Shown here: piece by piece, positions 1 to 8,621 of the stretch
Layout: the number at the start of each line of letters is the position of its first letter
Numbering within the stretch: the first letter of the stretch is position 1
Assembly: GCA_023426505.1 (NCBI GenBank)
Contig: JAFAAP010000037.1
Span: 1 to 10,687, forward strand
From: Pseudomonadota bacterium
GTDB taxonomy: Bacteria; Pseudomonadota; Alphaproteobacteria; Rhizobiales; Beijerinckiaceae
Direction of reading: 5' to 3'
DNA length: 10,687 nt
Translations under genes and position numbers: made by a program
The notes under the pieces: model-generated
Database searches by the model: none
Told to the model about the DNA's origin: nothing
The model's input: only the letters and a program-made list of their open reading frames with translations

Positions 1-1
1 T

Positions 2-52
2 GAAGGGAAACCCGCCATCGAGCAGGCCTTCGGCATCAGCCTGCGGCCTTAG
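2..52 (+). CDS. Possible C-terminal end of a plus-strand gene, product unknown
   Basis: Reading from position 2 gives 16 open codons, EGKPAIEQAFGISLRP, and then a TAG stop at 50-52. The composition looks like a real protein tail, and the stop falls exactly where the convergent acetyltransferase gene ends, so the two stop codons overlap (TAG at 50-52 on plus, TAA at 51-49 on minus). Such a short piece cannot be assigned to a family. The rest of the gene, if it exists, lies upstream of the window. It could also be a chance open frame. Confidence 0.35.
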   Translation, partial: EGKPAIEQAFGISLRP

Positions 53-537
53 CGCAGCGGGTAGGATTCGATCTGCCGCATCCCATGCGAGCGATAGAAG
101 CGGACCGCCCCGGACGGGTTGTCCGAATCGACCTTCAGGTCGACGAAGGCCGCGCCCCGCCCGCGAAAGACGCGGAATGCCTCGAGAAGCAGCGCCGATC
201 CCAGTCCCTGCCCCCTGAGGTCCGGGCGCACGGCAAGGTCCTTGACGAAGGCGCTCGTCCAGCATTGCGCTACCCCGGCGATTTCCCCCTGCCCGTCCGC
301 CGCGACGAGGCAGAGGGCAGGATCGTATTCGGCATCGTTCCGGAGGCTCGGCCACCAGATCGGGAAGGGCTCCACGTAGCCGCCGCCCTGCGCATAGGCC
401 GCGACGAGCAGCGCATGGACCTTCGGCGCGTGAGTCTCCGGCTCGAACGGCACGAGCCGGAACCCGCGCGGCCATGCCGGCGGCGGCAGGTCCTCGTCCA
501 GCGACCGCCGCATGCGCAGAACGAAGCGCTCCGCCAC
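49..537 (-). CDS. GNAT family N-acetyltransferase
   Basis: The 162-residue protein has a single GNAT fold, which transfers an acetyl group from acetyl-CoA to an amine; the substrate cannot be told. The acetyl-CoA pyrophosphate loop is RGQGLG at residues 108-113, following the beta-4 strand FVKDLAVRP. Motif B, NPSGAVRFYRSHGM at 140-153, is the usual end of the domain. Residues 20-95 form the acceptor-side half, with an aromatic stretch FPIWWP near 58-63. The GTG start at 537 lies one base after the ccmB stop, so it is probably translated by coupling. An ATG at 513 (residue 9) is an alternative start. It is the last gene of the ccmA-ccmB-GNAT transcript and converges on a possible plus-strand gene. 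A link to cytochrome maturation is not implied by the sequence. The family is certain; the role is unknown. Confidence 0.88.
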   Translation of the reverse strand: MAERFVLRMRRSLDEDLPPPAWPRGFRLVPFEPETHAPKVHALLVAAYAQGGGYVEPFPIWWPSLRNDAEYDPALCLVAADGQGEIAGVAQCWTSAFVKDLAVRPDLRGQGLGSALLLEAFRVFRGRGAAFVDLKVDSDNPSGAVRFYRSHGMRQIESYPLR

Positions 538-538
538 C

Positions 539-1207
539 TCAGTCCCCCGACCGCAGGGCCGCCGCCGCGCCCACCGTGCCGACCACGGCGGCGATGAGGG
601 AGAGCGCGGCCAGGATCAGGAAGGGCGTCGCGAAGGGCACGGTCCCGCCCACCGCCGCGTTGGCTGCGGAAACGCCGAAGATCAGGGTCGGAATCATGAA
701 GGGCAGGACCAGGATCGCCAAGATCAGCCCGCCGCGCCTCAAGGAGGCGGTCAGTGCCGCCCCCACCGCCCCGATGAAGGTGAGCGCGGGCGTGCCGACG
801 AGCAGCGTCACCACCATGGCGAGCATTGCCTCGGGCGAAAGGGCGACGAGAAGGCCGAGGAAGGGGGCCGCGATGGCCAGCGGCAGCCCGGTCACCAGCC
901 AATGGGCCGTGACCTTGGCCAGAACGACCATTTCCATGGGCGCATGGGCGAGACGCAGCAGGTCGAGCGACCCGTCCTCCTGATCGGTCTGGAACAGGCG
1001 GTCGAGGCCGATCAGGGTCGCGAGCAGGGCCCCGATCCAGAGGATCGCCGGGCCGATCCGCGAAAGCAGGTTGAGATCGGGCCCGAGCGCGAAGGGAATG
1101 AGAGTCACGATCATCAGGAAGAAGATGAGACCCATCACGCCGGAGCCGCCGACACGGGCGGCGAGCTTCAGGTCGCGGATCAGGAGGGCGCGGAAGGATT
1201 TCACCAT
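539..1207 (-). CDS. ccmB: Heme exporter protein CcmB (ABC permease of cytochrome c maturation)
   Basis: The 222-residue length matches CcmB proteins of about 220 residues. CcmB is an inner-membrane subunit of the CcmABCD complex, which with CcmA ATPase drives release of heme-loaded CcmE for c-type cytochrome assembly in the periplasm. About six hydrophobic helices are visible, near residues 22-42, 50-69, 98-122, 128-155, 158-180 and 190-218. The conserved cytoplasmic segment after helix 2, LFQTDQEDGSLDLLRLA (71-87), is the family hallmark. The ATG at 1207 shares its A with the ccmA stop (TGATG), so translation is coupled. The annotated open frame could extend upstream through ccmA in another frame, but the ATG with the coupled stop and the family N-terminus (MVKSFRALLIRDLKLAAR) fix the start. 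In many relatives ccmC follows; here a GNAT gene does. Confidence 0.95.
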   Translation of the reverse strand: MVKSFRALLIRDLKLAARVGGSGVMGLIFFLMIVTLIPFALGPDLNLLSRIGPAILWIGALLATLIGLDRLFQTDQEDGSLDLLRLAHAPMEMVVLAKVTAHWLVTGLPLAIAAPFLGLLVALSPEAMLAMVVTLLVGTPALTFIGAVGAALTASLRRGGLILAILVLPFMIPTLIFGVSAANAAVGGTVPFATPFLILAALSLIAAVVGTVGAAAALRSGD

Positions 1208-1863
1208 CAGCCCTCTCCCGCCTCGCCCAGCCCAGCCCCCTCCCCCGCGAAGGGGGGAGGGACTTGAGTCCGCTCGATCCGGATCTCCTTGGCATCCTTC
1301 AGGAACAGGGGCGAATGGGTCGTGGCCGCAATCATGCCGCCGTTCTCCCGATGGCTTTCGAGCAGGAGCCGCAGGGCCTCCTGGGACGCCGTATCGAGGG
1401 CCGAGGTCGGCTCGTCGAGGAGCCAGAGGGGCCGATGCGCCACCAGCAGCCGGGCAAGCGCCACCCGGTGACGCTGTCCGGCCGAGAGATAGCCGACCGG
1501 CAGTTCCGCCGCATGGGCGAGGCCCACCGCGCCCAGGGCATCCCGGGGCTTCAGGGCCGGACGCCCGAGAAAGTCGCGGGCGAAGGCGAGATTCTCCTCC
1601 GCCGTGAGCGCCGCCTTCAGGGCATCGCGGTGGCCCACGTAGTGCAGGCATTCGGTCAGGGTCCGCTCGCCCGCGCCGTCCAGGAGAATCGCCCCGCCGG
1701 CGGCGCGCAGGCGGCCGGCCAGGATTTCGAGGAGTGAGGACTTTCCGGCGCCGTTGCGGCCTGTGATCACCAGGGCCTCGCCGGATGTGAGCGTGAACGA
1801 AACGCCTTCGAAGATCCGGCGTTCCCCCCTCTCGCAGGCCAAATTGTTAACGCTCAGACGCAA
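1207..1863 (-). CDS. ccmA: Cytochrome c biogenesis heme exporter ATP-binding protein CcmA
   Basis: CcmA is the ATPase of the CcmABCD heme-handling complex. All ABC signatures are present in a 218-residue product: Walker A GRNGAGKS at 35-42, signature YLSAGQRHR at 125-133, Walker B LWLLDEP at 146-152 with D-loop SALD, and H-loop histidine at 183 (TTHSP). The short length, lack of a transmembrane part and adjacency to ccmB separate it from other ABC ATPases. No ATG is available near the N-terminus. I chose TTG at 1863, which gives MRLSVNNLACERGERRIF and has AGGGG 8 bases upstream (1876-1872). The last 18 or so residues (VPPPFAGEGAGLGEAGEG) are encoded by a palindromic repeat and are not expected in the family; the native domain ends near residue 200. 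The stop TGA (1209-1207) overlaps the ccmB ATG. It is divergent from acnA. Confidence 0.94.
   Translation of the reverse strand: MRLSVNNLACERGERRIFEGVSFTLTSGEALVITGRNGAGKSSLLEILAGRLRAAGGAILLDGAGERTLTECLHYVGHRDALKAALTAEENLAFARDFLGRPALKPRDALGAVGLAHAAELPVGYLSAGQRHRVALARLLVAHRPLWLLDEPTSALDTASQEALRLLLESHRENGGMIAATTHSPLFLKDAKEIRIERTQVPPPFAGEGAGLGEAGEG
1211..1261. repeat. REP-like palindromic element inside the 3' end of ccmA
   Basis: A perfect 9-bp inverted repeat, CCCTCCCCC at 1238-1246 and GGGGGAGGG at 1253-1261, encloses a 6-base loop. It is followed toward ccmB by a pyrimidine-rich plus-strand tract (1211-1240) made of CCCTCTCCCGCCTCGCCCAG-like units. This resembles the dispersed CCCTCCCC/GGGGAGGG intergenic palindromes common in GC-rich alphaproteobacteria (recalled, not searched). 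It is read in frame as the last 17 or so residues of CcmA. In the ccmA mRNA the hairpin sits just before the ccmA stop and ccmB start, where it could affect coupling or mRNA stability. Confidence 0.6.
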
Positions 1864-1889
1864 ACCCGTGACCCCTGCCCTGATTGCAC

Positions 1890-1906
1890 CCCAGAATGGT
1901 TCTAAA
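1890..1906. promoter_or_regulatory. Candidate Irr box (ICE-like iron control element)
   Basis: Read on the minus strand the site is TTTAGAA-CCA-TTCTGGG, with 11 of 14 symmetric positions agreeing with the rhizobial Irr/ICE pattern TTTAGAA-N3-TTCTAAA as I recall it. A second, weaker copy of the half-site, ATGGTTCGAAA at 1919-1929, repeats ATGGTTCTAAA (1896-1906) after exactly 23 bp, about two helical turns. Irr is the heme-responsive Fur-family regulator of Hyphomicrobiales, and aconitase is a plausible target. The site ends 26 bases before the ccmA start codon and about 176 bases before that of acnA. Confidence 0.5.
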
Positions 1907-2071
1907 CCGTGTAGCGGGATGGTTCGAAATGATCTATAGCACCCTCGGCTGCGCCGCGCGCCAAGGCGTCCAATCCGCCTCGCGCGCTTACCCCCTGTCC
2001 GGGCGCCCCCGGAGCGGCGCGCGCTTATCGCGCTTTCGGCCGAACAACCTGTTCGTAACCCAAATGCACGC

Positions 2072-2076
2072 GAGGA
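2072..2076 (+). promoter_or_regulatory. Ribosome binding site of acnA
   Basis: GAGGA lies 6 bases upstream of the GTG at 2083. It decides the start, because the nearby ATG at 2064 is out of frame with aconitase. Confidence 0.75.
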
Positions 2077-2082
2077 TTCGCC

Positions 2083-4788
<2,706 letters not shown>

Positions 4789-4801
4789 GCCAAACAGGAG
4801 A

Positions 4802-4831
4802 ACGCCCGCTCTTCGTCGGAGGAGCGGGCGT
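4802..4831 (+). other. Hairpin after acnA without U-tract
   Basis: ACGCCCGCTC (4802-4811) pairs perfectly with GAGCGGGCGT (4822-4831) over a 10-base loop, 13 bases after the acnA stop. No T-run follows, so it is more likely a 3'-end stabilising or pausing structure than an intrinsic terminator. Confidence 0.7.
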
Positions 4832-4841
4832 CGTGATCATC

Positions 4842-4874
4842 AAGCCGGAGCGGCGCTGTCGCTCCGGCTTTTCT
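4842..4874 (+). terminator. Rho-independent terminator of acnA
   Basis: An 11-bp perfect stem, AAGCCGGAGCG (4842-4852) with CGCTCCGGCTT (4860-4870), has a 7-base loop and runs into TTTTCT (4869-4874) and then GTTT on the plus strand. On the minus strand the stem is followed only by TTGATG, so it is mainly a terminator for acnA and weaker for the convergent RTX gene. Confidence 0.85.
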
Positions 4875-4878
4875 GTTT

Positions 4879-4900
4879 GCGGTTCGCGGCGCGGAACCGC
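4879..4900. other. Hairpin just downstream of the RTX gene
   Basis: GCGGTTC (4879-4885) pairs with GAACCGC (4894-4900) around an 8-base loop, 7 bases beyond the RTX stop codon (4910-4908). No T-run follows on the minus strand, so it is a possible 3' stem of the RTX mRNA rather than a clear terminator. Confidence 0.5.
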
Positions 4901-4907
4901 CCCGCCG

Positions 4908-7900
4908 TCAGATGAAGAAGAAGTCCTTCCAGGTGAGGGTTGTGCCCTCGCCCTTCTGGAGCTTGAGGCTGGCGATCTCCACCATGGCCTTGGAGCCGGA
5001 GCCGTCCACGTCGAAGTACAGCTTCTTGGTCCGGGCGTTGTAGATGAAGAAGTCGTCCTTGTCGGCGGCCTTGTCGCCCACCTTGAAGAAGCTGCTCTTC
5101 ATCTTCACCGGCTTGTCGAGCGCCGCGCCCTTGTTCTTCAGGGACTTGGCGATGGTCTTGTTGGTGAACGCCGCATCGTCGAAGAAGATGCTGTCGTACT
5201 TCGGCCCAAAGTCGAGGATCTGGTCCTTGCTCTTGTTGGCGAGGCTCTTGTTCGGCTTGCCCTTGAGATCGGTCAGCTTGGTGTCGAACACGAACGCGTC
5301 GCGGCTGCCCGAGCCCTTGCCGCCATAAAGCTTGTCCTTGCCCTCGCCGCCGCCGAGCACGTCGTTGCCGGCCTCGCCCTTGAGCGTGTCGGCGCCAGCC
5401 CCGCCGAACAGCCGGTCGTTGCCGAGGCTGCCGGCAAGCACGTCGCCCAGCGCCCCGCCGAAGAACACGTCGTGGTCGGCGGTGCCGGCGGTGATCTCCG
5501 GGTTGATGTCGGCGTCGTTGATCACGAGGTCCTTGGTCAGGCTCTCGCCGGTCTGGTCGGTCACCTTGACCTTGATCGTGTGGCGGGCCGCCTGCTCGTA
5601 GTCGAGCTTGAAGCCGTTCTCGACCAGGATCTGGTTGCCGGCGAGCTTGAAGCGCCCGCCCGCAGTGTCGAGGAGCTGGTAGGTATGCGTGTCCCCGGCC
5701 GTGTCCATGGCCGAGAGCGTGCCGACCAGAGTGCCGGCGGCCGAGTACTCCGCCGCCGATGCCCCACTCAGCACCACGTCCGTCGGAGCGGCGTTGACCG
5801 GGAGAGGCTGGTCCGTGTTCTTGGCCGTGATGGTCACGCTGCCGGTGGCGCTCGCCACCCCGTCGGACGCGACGATCTGATAGGCCACGGGATCGTTTTC
5901 CGTCACCTCGAAGGACTGGTTCACCAGGACCCGGTTGCCGTCAATCTTGAAGCGTTCGTCGGCGCTGACCTTCCCGTCCGAGCCTTCCTTCGCATTGGCG
6001 AAGGTGTAGGTGACCGTCTCGCCGTCCGCATCCTTTTCCGCGAGGGCCGTCACGAGGGTGTCGGGCGCCGTGCGCTCGTCCACCGTGAAGCTGCCCGCCG
6101 GGGCGGCCGGGGCCCGGTTCACGTTGTTGATCGTGATCGTCACGCTGCCGGGCGTGGTCGCCTCGCCGTCGGAGGCGACGAGGGCGTATTCGACCGGGGT
6201 GTTCTCCGTCACCTCGAAGGCCTTGTTGACCTGGATCTTGTTGCCGACGATCTTGAACCGCTCGTCGGCGCTGATGAGGCCGTTCGAGCCCGCCTTCGCG
6301 CTGGCGAAGGTGTAGGAGACCGTCTCGCCCTCTTCGTCGGTACCGTCCAGCGTCGCCACCGTTGCGCCCACCTCCGAACGCTCGTCGATGTTGAACGAGC
6401 CTTCAGGCGGATTCGGCGGGAGGTTGCTTCCGGGAGCGACGTCCCGGACCGTGATGGTGACGGCGCCGCTCGTCGCAAGCTTCCCGTCGGAGGCGTTCAC
6501 CGTATAGGCGACGGTCTCGTTCTGCTCCACCTCGAAGGACTGGTTCACCAGGATCTGGTTGCCGACGATCTTGAAGCGGCTGTCGAAGCTGACCGTTCCG
6601 CCGCCCGCGAAGGTGTAGGCAACCGGGTCGCCGTCGGCATCCTTCTCGGCCAGGGTCGCGATCAGCGTATCGGCCGCCTTGCGCTCGTTGACCGTGAAGC
6701 TGCCCGCGGGAGCGTCGGGAGTCCTGTTCTCCAGGGCGAGCGTGCCGTCGCTGAACTGCACGATCTCCATGTTGCGCAGCAGGTCCGTGCCGTCCCGACC
6801 GGCCTGCTTGTCGACCACCGTGACCGTGCCGTCCTGATTGCGAATGACGGTGTAGTCGGCGATCGCGCCGGAGAACAGCGCCGTATCCTGGCCCTCGCCG
6901 CCCTCCAGCGTGTCGTCGCCCTTGCCGCCGCGCAGCGCATTGCGGCCGGAATTGCCCGTGAGCGTGTTGGCGAGGTCGTTGCCGGTCCCGTCGAGGTCGG
7001 CGGTGCCGGTGAGGTGCAGGTGCTCCACATGGGCCGTGAGCGTGTGGCTCACCGACGCGCGGACGGTGTCGGTTCCTTCGTCAGTACGCTCTGTGACCGT
7101 GTCGCCGTCATGATCGACGATGTAGAGATCATCGCCCTTGCCGCCGTACAGGGCGTCGGCTTCCGCGCCTCCATCGAGGATGTTGTTGCCGTCGTTGCCG
7201 GTGATCTCGTTCGACTGATCGTTGCCGATGCCGGTGAGGTGCGCTGCGCCGGTGAGAACAAGATTCTCGACATCCTGACCGAGAGCATACGAGATCGACG
7301 CCCTGACGGTGTCGGTGCCTTCGTTCGCACGCTCCGTAATCGTGTCACCTTCGTTGTCGATCACATAGATGTCGTCGTCCTTGCCGCCGACCAGGACATC
7401 CGCACCCACGCCGCCATCCAGGAGGTCGTTGCCGTCGCCGCCGTCGAGAGAGTCATTGCCGCCGTTTCCATAGAGAGCATCGTCGTTGGCGCCGCCATTG
7501 AAGTTGTCCGTAGCGCCTCCGCCATACGCGACGTCGTCACCGCGCTCGAGGTAGACCGTGCCGATCACGATGCCGCCGCGACCATCGTAAAGATCCGAGT
7601 CGCCGTCATAGACATCATCATCTGCGCCGAACCTGAGATCTCCCTCCATGCGTCCGGTGTTGAAGACCTGATCGCGCCCCTGCCCACCCTTGAAGGCGAG
7701 AGTCCCGATGATCGTGCCAGAATTCGTCACGGTCGATCCCTGGTCGAACCCGCTGAAGAAGGACACGGCAATGTTGCTTGCTTGAATCAAGCCACTGTTC
7801 ACGAGTCGCAAAGGACCCTGGCCAATAATCCCAAAGGCGCTCCCCAGGATGCTGCCGTCGTTGAAGATACCGTACTGCGAGGGATCGAGGGCCGTGATGC

Positions 7901-8432
7901 CTGGCTGTGATCCCGAGACGGTCAGGGTATTCGAGAGGTTGAGGTCAATCGCCGCGTAGGTTCCAGAGATGATCCCGCTGTTTACGATTCGGCTCTGATA
8001 GCCGTTGATCTCTGCACGGATGCCATAGAATCCCGAGACCGCGCCGGAATTGATGATCGAGTTACCGCCCTCCCCGACGAGAATTCCCGAATTGAGGATG
8101 TCGGCCTCTATGTCTCCGTAGTCGGATGCACGGATCTGGCCCGCATTCGTGATCGTGTTCTGACCATCGCCCAGATAGACGCCGGCGGATTCTCCCTGCA
8201 CAACTCCAGATGACGAGACGCTCACGGAACTCTGTGCTGCAGCAAACTCGATTCCGACACTGCTAGCGTAGACAGAGCCGTCGATCCTGGCATGGCCTGC
8301 TGTCGTACCGGTAGCCCTGATCCCCTGAGCGTCTTCGGTGACGATAGAGCCACTGCCGGTCACTACGACATTCGGATCTGCGTCGTTAACAACAACGGTG
8401 GTTGTGACCAGCGTTGAAACATATTGCGTCAT
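4908..8432 (-). CDS. Large RTX calcium-binding protein with beta-helix N-terminus and cadherin-like repeats
   Basis: The 1174-residue product has no N-terminal signal peptide and looks like a type I secreted surface or extracellular protein. Residues 90-265 carry eight N-x-G turns (N96, N114, N128, N151, N191, N212, N237, N258) in segments such as IVNSGIISG and VTNSGTIIG, as in parallel beta-helices. Nonapeptides GGxGxDxUx follow at 304-357, 412-438, 493-519 and 992-1036. Residues 349-510 are two tandem 81-residue modules. A linker GTDLLRNMEIVQFSDGTLAL (548-567) precedes four cadherin-like repeats at about 575-665, 677-772, 777-872 and 881-972. The C-terminal domain (1044-1174), with DQILDFGPKYDSIFFDD and the hydrophobic end WKDFFFI, is typical of RTX secretion substrates. 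The ATG at 8432 has AAGGGG 8 bases upstream. No secretion genes are adjacent. Adhesion or matrix function is inferred; no enzyme domain is seen. Confidence 0.9.
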   Translation of the reverse strand: MTQYVSTLVTTTVVVNDADPNVVVTGSGSIVTEDAQGIRATGTTAGHARIDGSVYASSVGIEFAAAQSSVSVSSSGVVQGESAGVYLGDGQNTITNAGQIRASDYGDIEADILNSGILVGEGGNSIINSGAVSGFYGIRAEINGYQSRIVNSGIISGTYAAIDLNLSNTLTVSGSQPGITALDPSQYGIFNDGSILGSAFGIIGQGPLRLVNSGLIQASNIAVSFFSGFDQGSTVTNSGTIIGTLAFKGGQGRDQVFNTGRMEGDLRFGADDDVYDGDSDLYDGRGGIVIGTVYLERGDDVAYGGGATDNFNGGANDDALYGNGGNDSLDGGDGNDLLDGGVGADVLVGGKDDDIYVIDNEGDTITERANEGTDTVRASISYALGQDVENLVLTGAAHLTGIGNDQSNEITGNDGNNILDGGAEADALYGGKGDDLYIVDHDGDTVTERTDEGTDTVRASVSHTLTAHVEHLHLTGTADLDGTGNDLANTLTGNSGRNALRGGKGDDTLEGGEGQDTALFSGAIADYTVIRNQDGTVTVVDKQAGRDGTDLLRNMEIVQFSDGTLALENRTPDAPAGSFTVNERKAADTLIATLAEKDADGDPVAYTFAGGGTVSFDSRFKIVGNQILVNQSFEVEQNETVAYTVNASDGKLATSGAVTITVRDVAPGSNLPPNPPEGSFNIDERSEVGATVATLDGTDEEGETVSYTFASAKAGSNGLISADERFKIVGNKIQVNKAFEVTENTPVEYALVASDGEATTPGSVTITINNVNRAPAAPAGSFTVDERTAPDTLVTALAEKDADGETVTYTFANAKEGSDGKVSADERFKIDGNRVLVNQSFEVTENDPVAYQIVASDGVASATGSVTITAKNTDQPLPVNAAPTDVVLSGASAAEYSAAGTLVGTLSAMDTAGDTHTYQLLDTAGGRFKLAGNQILVENGFKLDYEQAARHTIKVKVTDQTGESLTKDLVINDADINPEITAGTADHDVFFGGALGDVLAGSLGNDRLFGGAGADTLKGEAGNDVLGGGEGKDKLYGGKGSGSRDAFVFDTKLTDLKGKPNKSLANKSKDQILDFGPKYDSIFFDDAAFTNKTIAKSLKNKGAALDKPVKMKSSFFKVGDKAADKDDFFIYNARTKKLYFDVDGSGSKAMVEIASLKLQKGEGTTLTWKDFFFI
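5313..5486 (-). repeat. C-terminal RTX nonapeptide block
   Basis: This stretch encodes five successive nonapeptides (residues 992-1036): GGALGDVLA, GSLGNDRLF, GGAGADTLK, GEAGNDVLG and GGEGKDKLY. Such arrays bind calcium and fold as a parallel beta-roll after export. The block sits directly before the secretion domain, the usual place in type I substrates. Confidence 0.85.
5517..6710 (-). repeat. Four cadherin-like repeats of about 92-96 residues
   Basis: The first three units share the opening (A/P)xGSFxxxER, a middle DADG(E/D)xVxYTFA or equivalent, (D/E)xRFKIxGNxxxVNxxFEV and the end VTI. They begin at nucleotides 6710, 6404 and 6104, going down. Units 1 and 3 are closest (APAGSFTV-x-ER, then TLAEKDADG or ALAEKDADG). 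Unit 4 (5792-5517) is a more diverged type, starting NAAPTDVVLSGASAAEYSAAG and containing GRFKLAGNQILVENGFKLDYE. Such units are common spacer or adhesion domains of RTX surface proteins. Confidence 0.85.
6903..7388 (-). repeat. Two tandem 243-bp coding modules
   Basis: Residues 349-429 and 430-510 align end to end without gaps. Each begins GGK-x-DD-x-Y, continues GDT(I/V)TER and EGTDTVRAS, then (H/N)LxLTG and GxGND, and ends in two nonapeptides. Module boundaries are at nucleotides 7388-7146 and 7145-6903. This points to an in-frame duplication of exactly 81 codons, now diverged. Confidence 0.88.
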
Positions 8433-8473
8433 CTGAAATGCCCCTTACCCCTGAGTAAAGAGCATCATGTAAC

Positions 8474-8479
8474 ATTATA
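8474..8479 (-). promoter_or_regulatory. Candidate -10 element of the RTX gene
   Basis: A minus-strand TATAAT (8479 to 8474) lies in an A+T-rich patch (8471-8485) 41 bases before the RTX start codon, a usual distance. No good -35 is visible at 17 bp spacing. The patch is nearly palindromic, so TATAAT also reads on the plus strand (8478-8483). The gap 8433-8621 otherwise holds no gene. Confidence 0.4.
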
Positions 8480-8569
8480 TAATATCAAAGCAACAGGAGA
8501 AATGGCGTGTCCGCTAATAGGAGCGATACGAGATAAGCTTGAACGAACAAGACTAGACCATAAGACATA

Positions 8570-8589
8570 GACGGCGGCTTCGCGCCGTC
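8570..8589 (-). terminator. Possible terminator of the carbonic anhydrase gene
   Basis: On the minus strand GACGGCG (8589-8583) pairs with CGCCGTC (8576-8570) around a 6-base loop, about 32 bases after the carbonic anhydrase stop. TATGTCTTATGG follows, so the U-tract is poor. A smaller CCAAT/ATTGG hairpin lies at 8595-8611 between stop and stem. Confidence 0.45.
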
Positions 8590-8621
8590 CGTAACCAATT
8601 TTGAAGATTGGGAGCGAGCCT

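Larger units (their letters stand above)
1864..2082. promoter_or_regulatory. Divergent control region between ccmA and acnA
   Basis: This 219-bp gap holds the start signals of both divergent genes. It contains an Irr-like inverted repeat (1890-1906), a second related half-site (1919-1929), and an A+T-containing stretch AAATGATCTATAGC (1927-1940) that could supply a plus-strand -10 element, although no convincing -35 is visible. A hairpin TCCGGG-CGCC-CCCGGA lies at 1998-2013, within the likely acnA leader, flanked by two copies of GCGCGCTTA (1982-1990 and 2019-2027). No open reading frame of interest is seen here. Confidence 0.6.

Noticed and set aside
270..1651. Long overlapping frames on both strands across ccmA/ccmB, for example 270-1295, 474-983, 539-1651 and 1071-1607
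   Set aside because: They are Arg/Gly/Pro/Ala-rich shadows with no domain; ccmA, ccmB and the GNAT gene explain the region.
6903..7500. Regular repeats that might suggest a CRISPR-like array
   Set aside because: The repeats are in frame with period 27 and 243 bases and encode RTX nonapeptides and modules, with no unique spacers.
4833..7910. 1025-codon open frame on the plus strand opposite the RTX gene
   Set aside because: It is His/Val/Asp/Arg/Glu-rich without recognisable domains and mirrors the repeats of the RTX gene; GC-rich codon use leaves few stops on the opposite strand.
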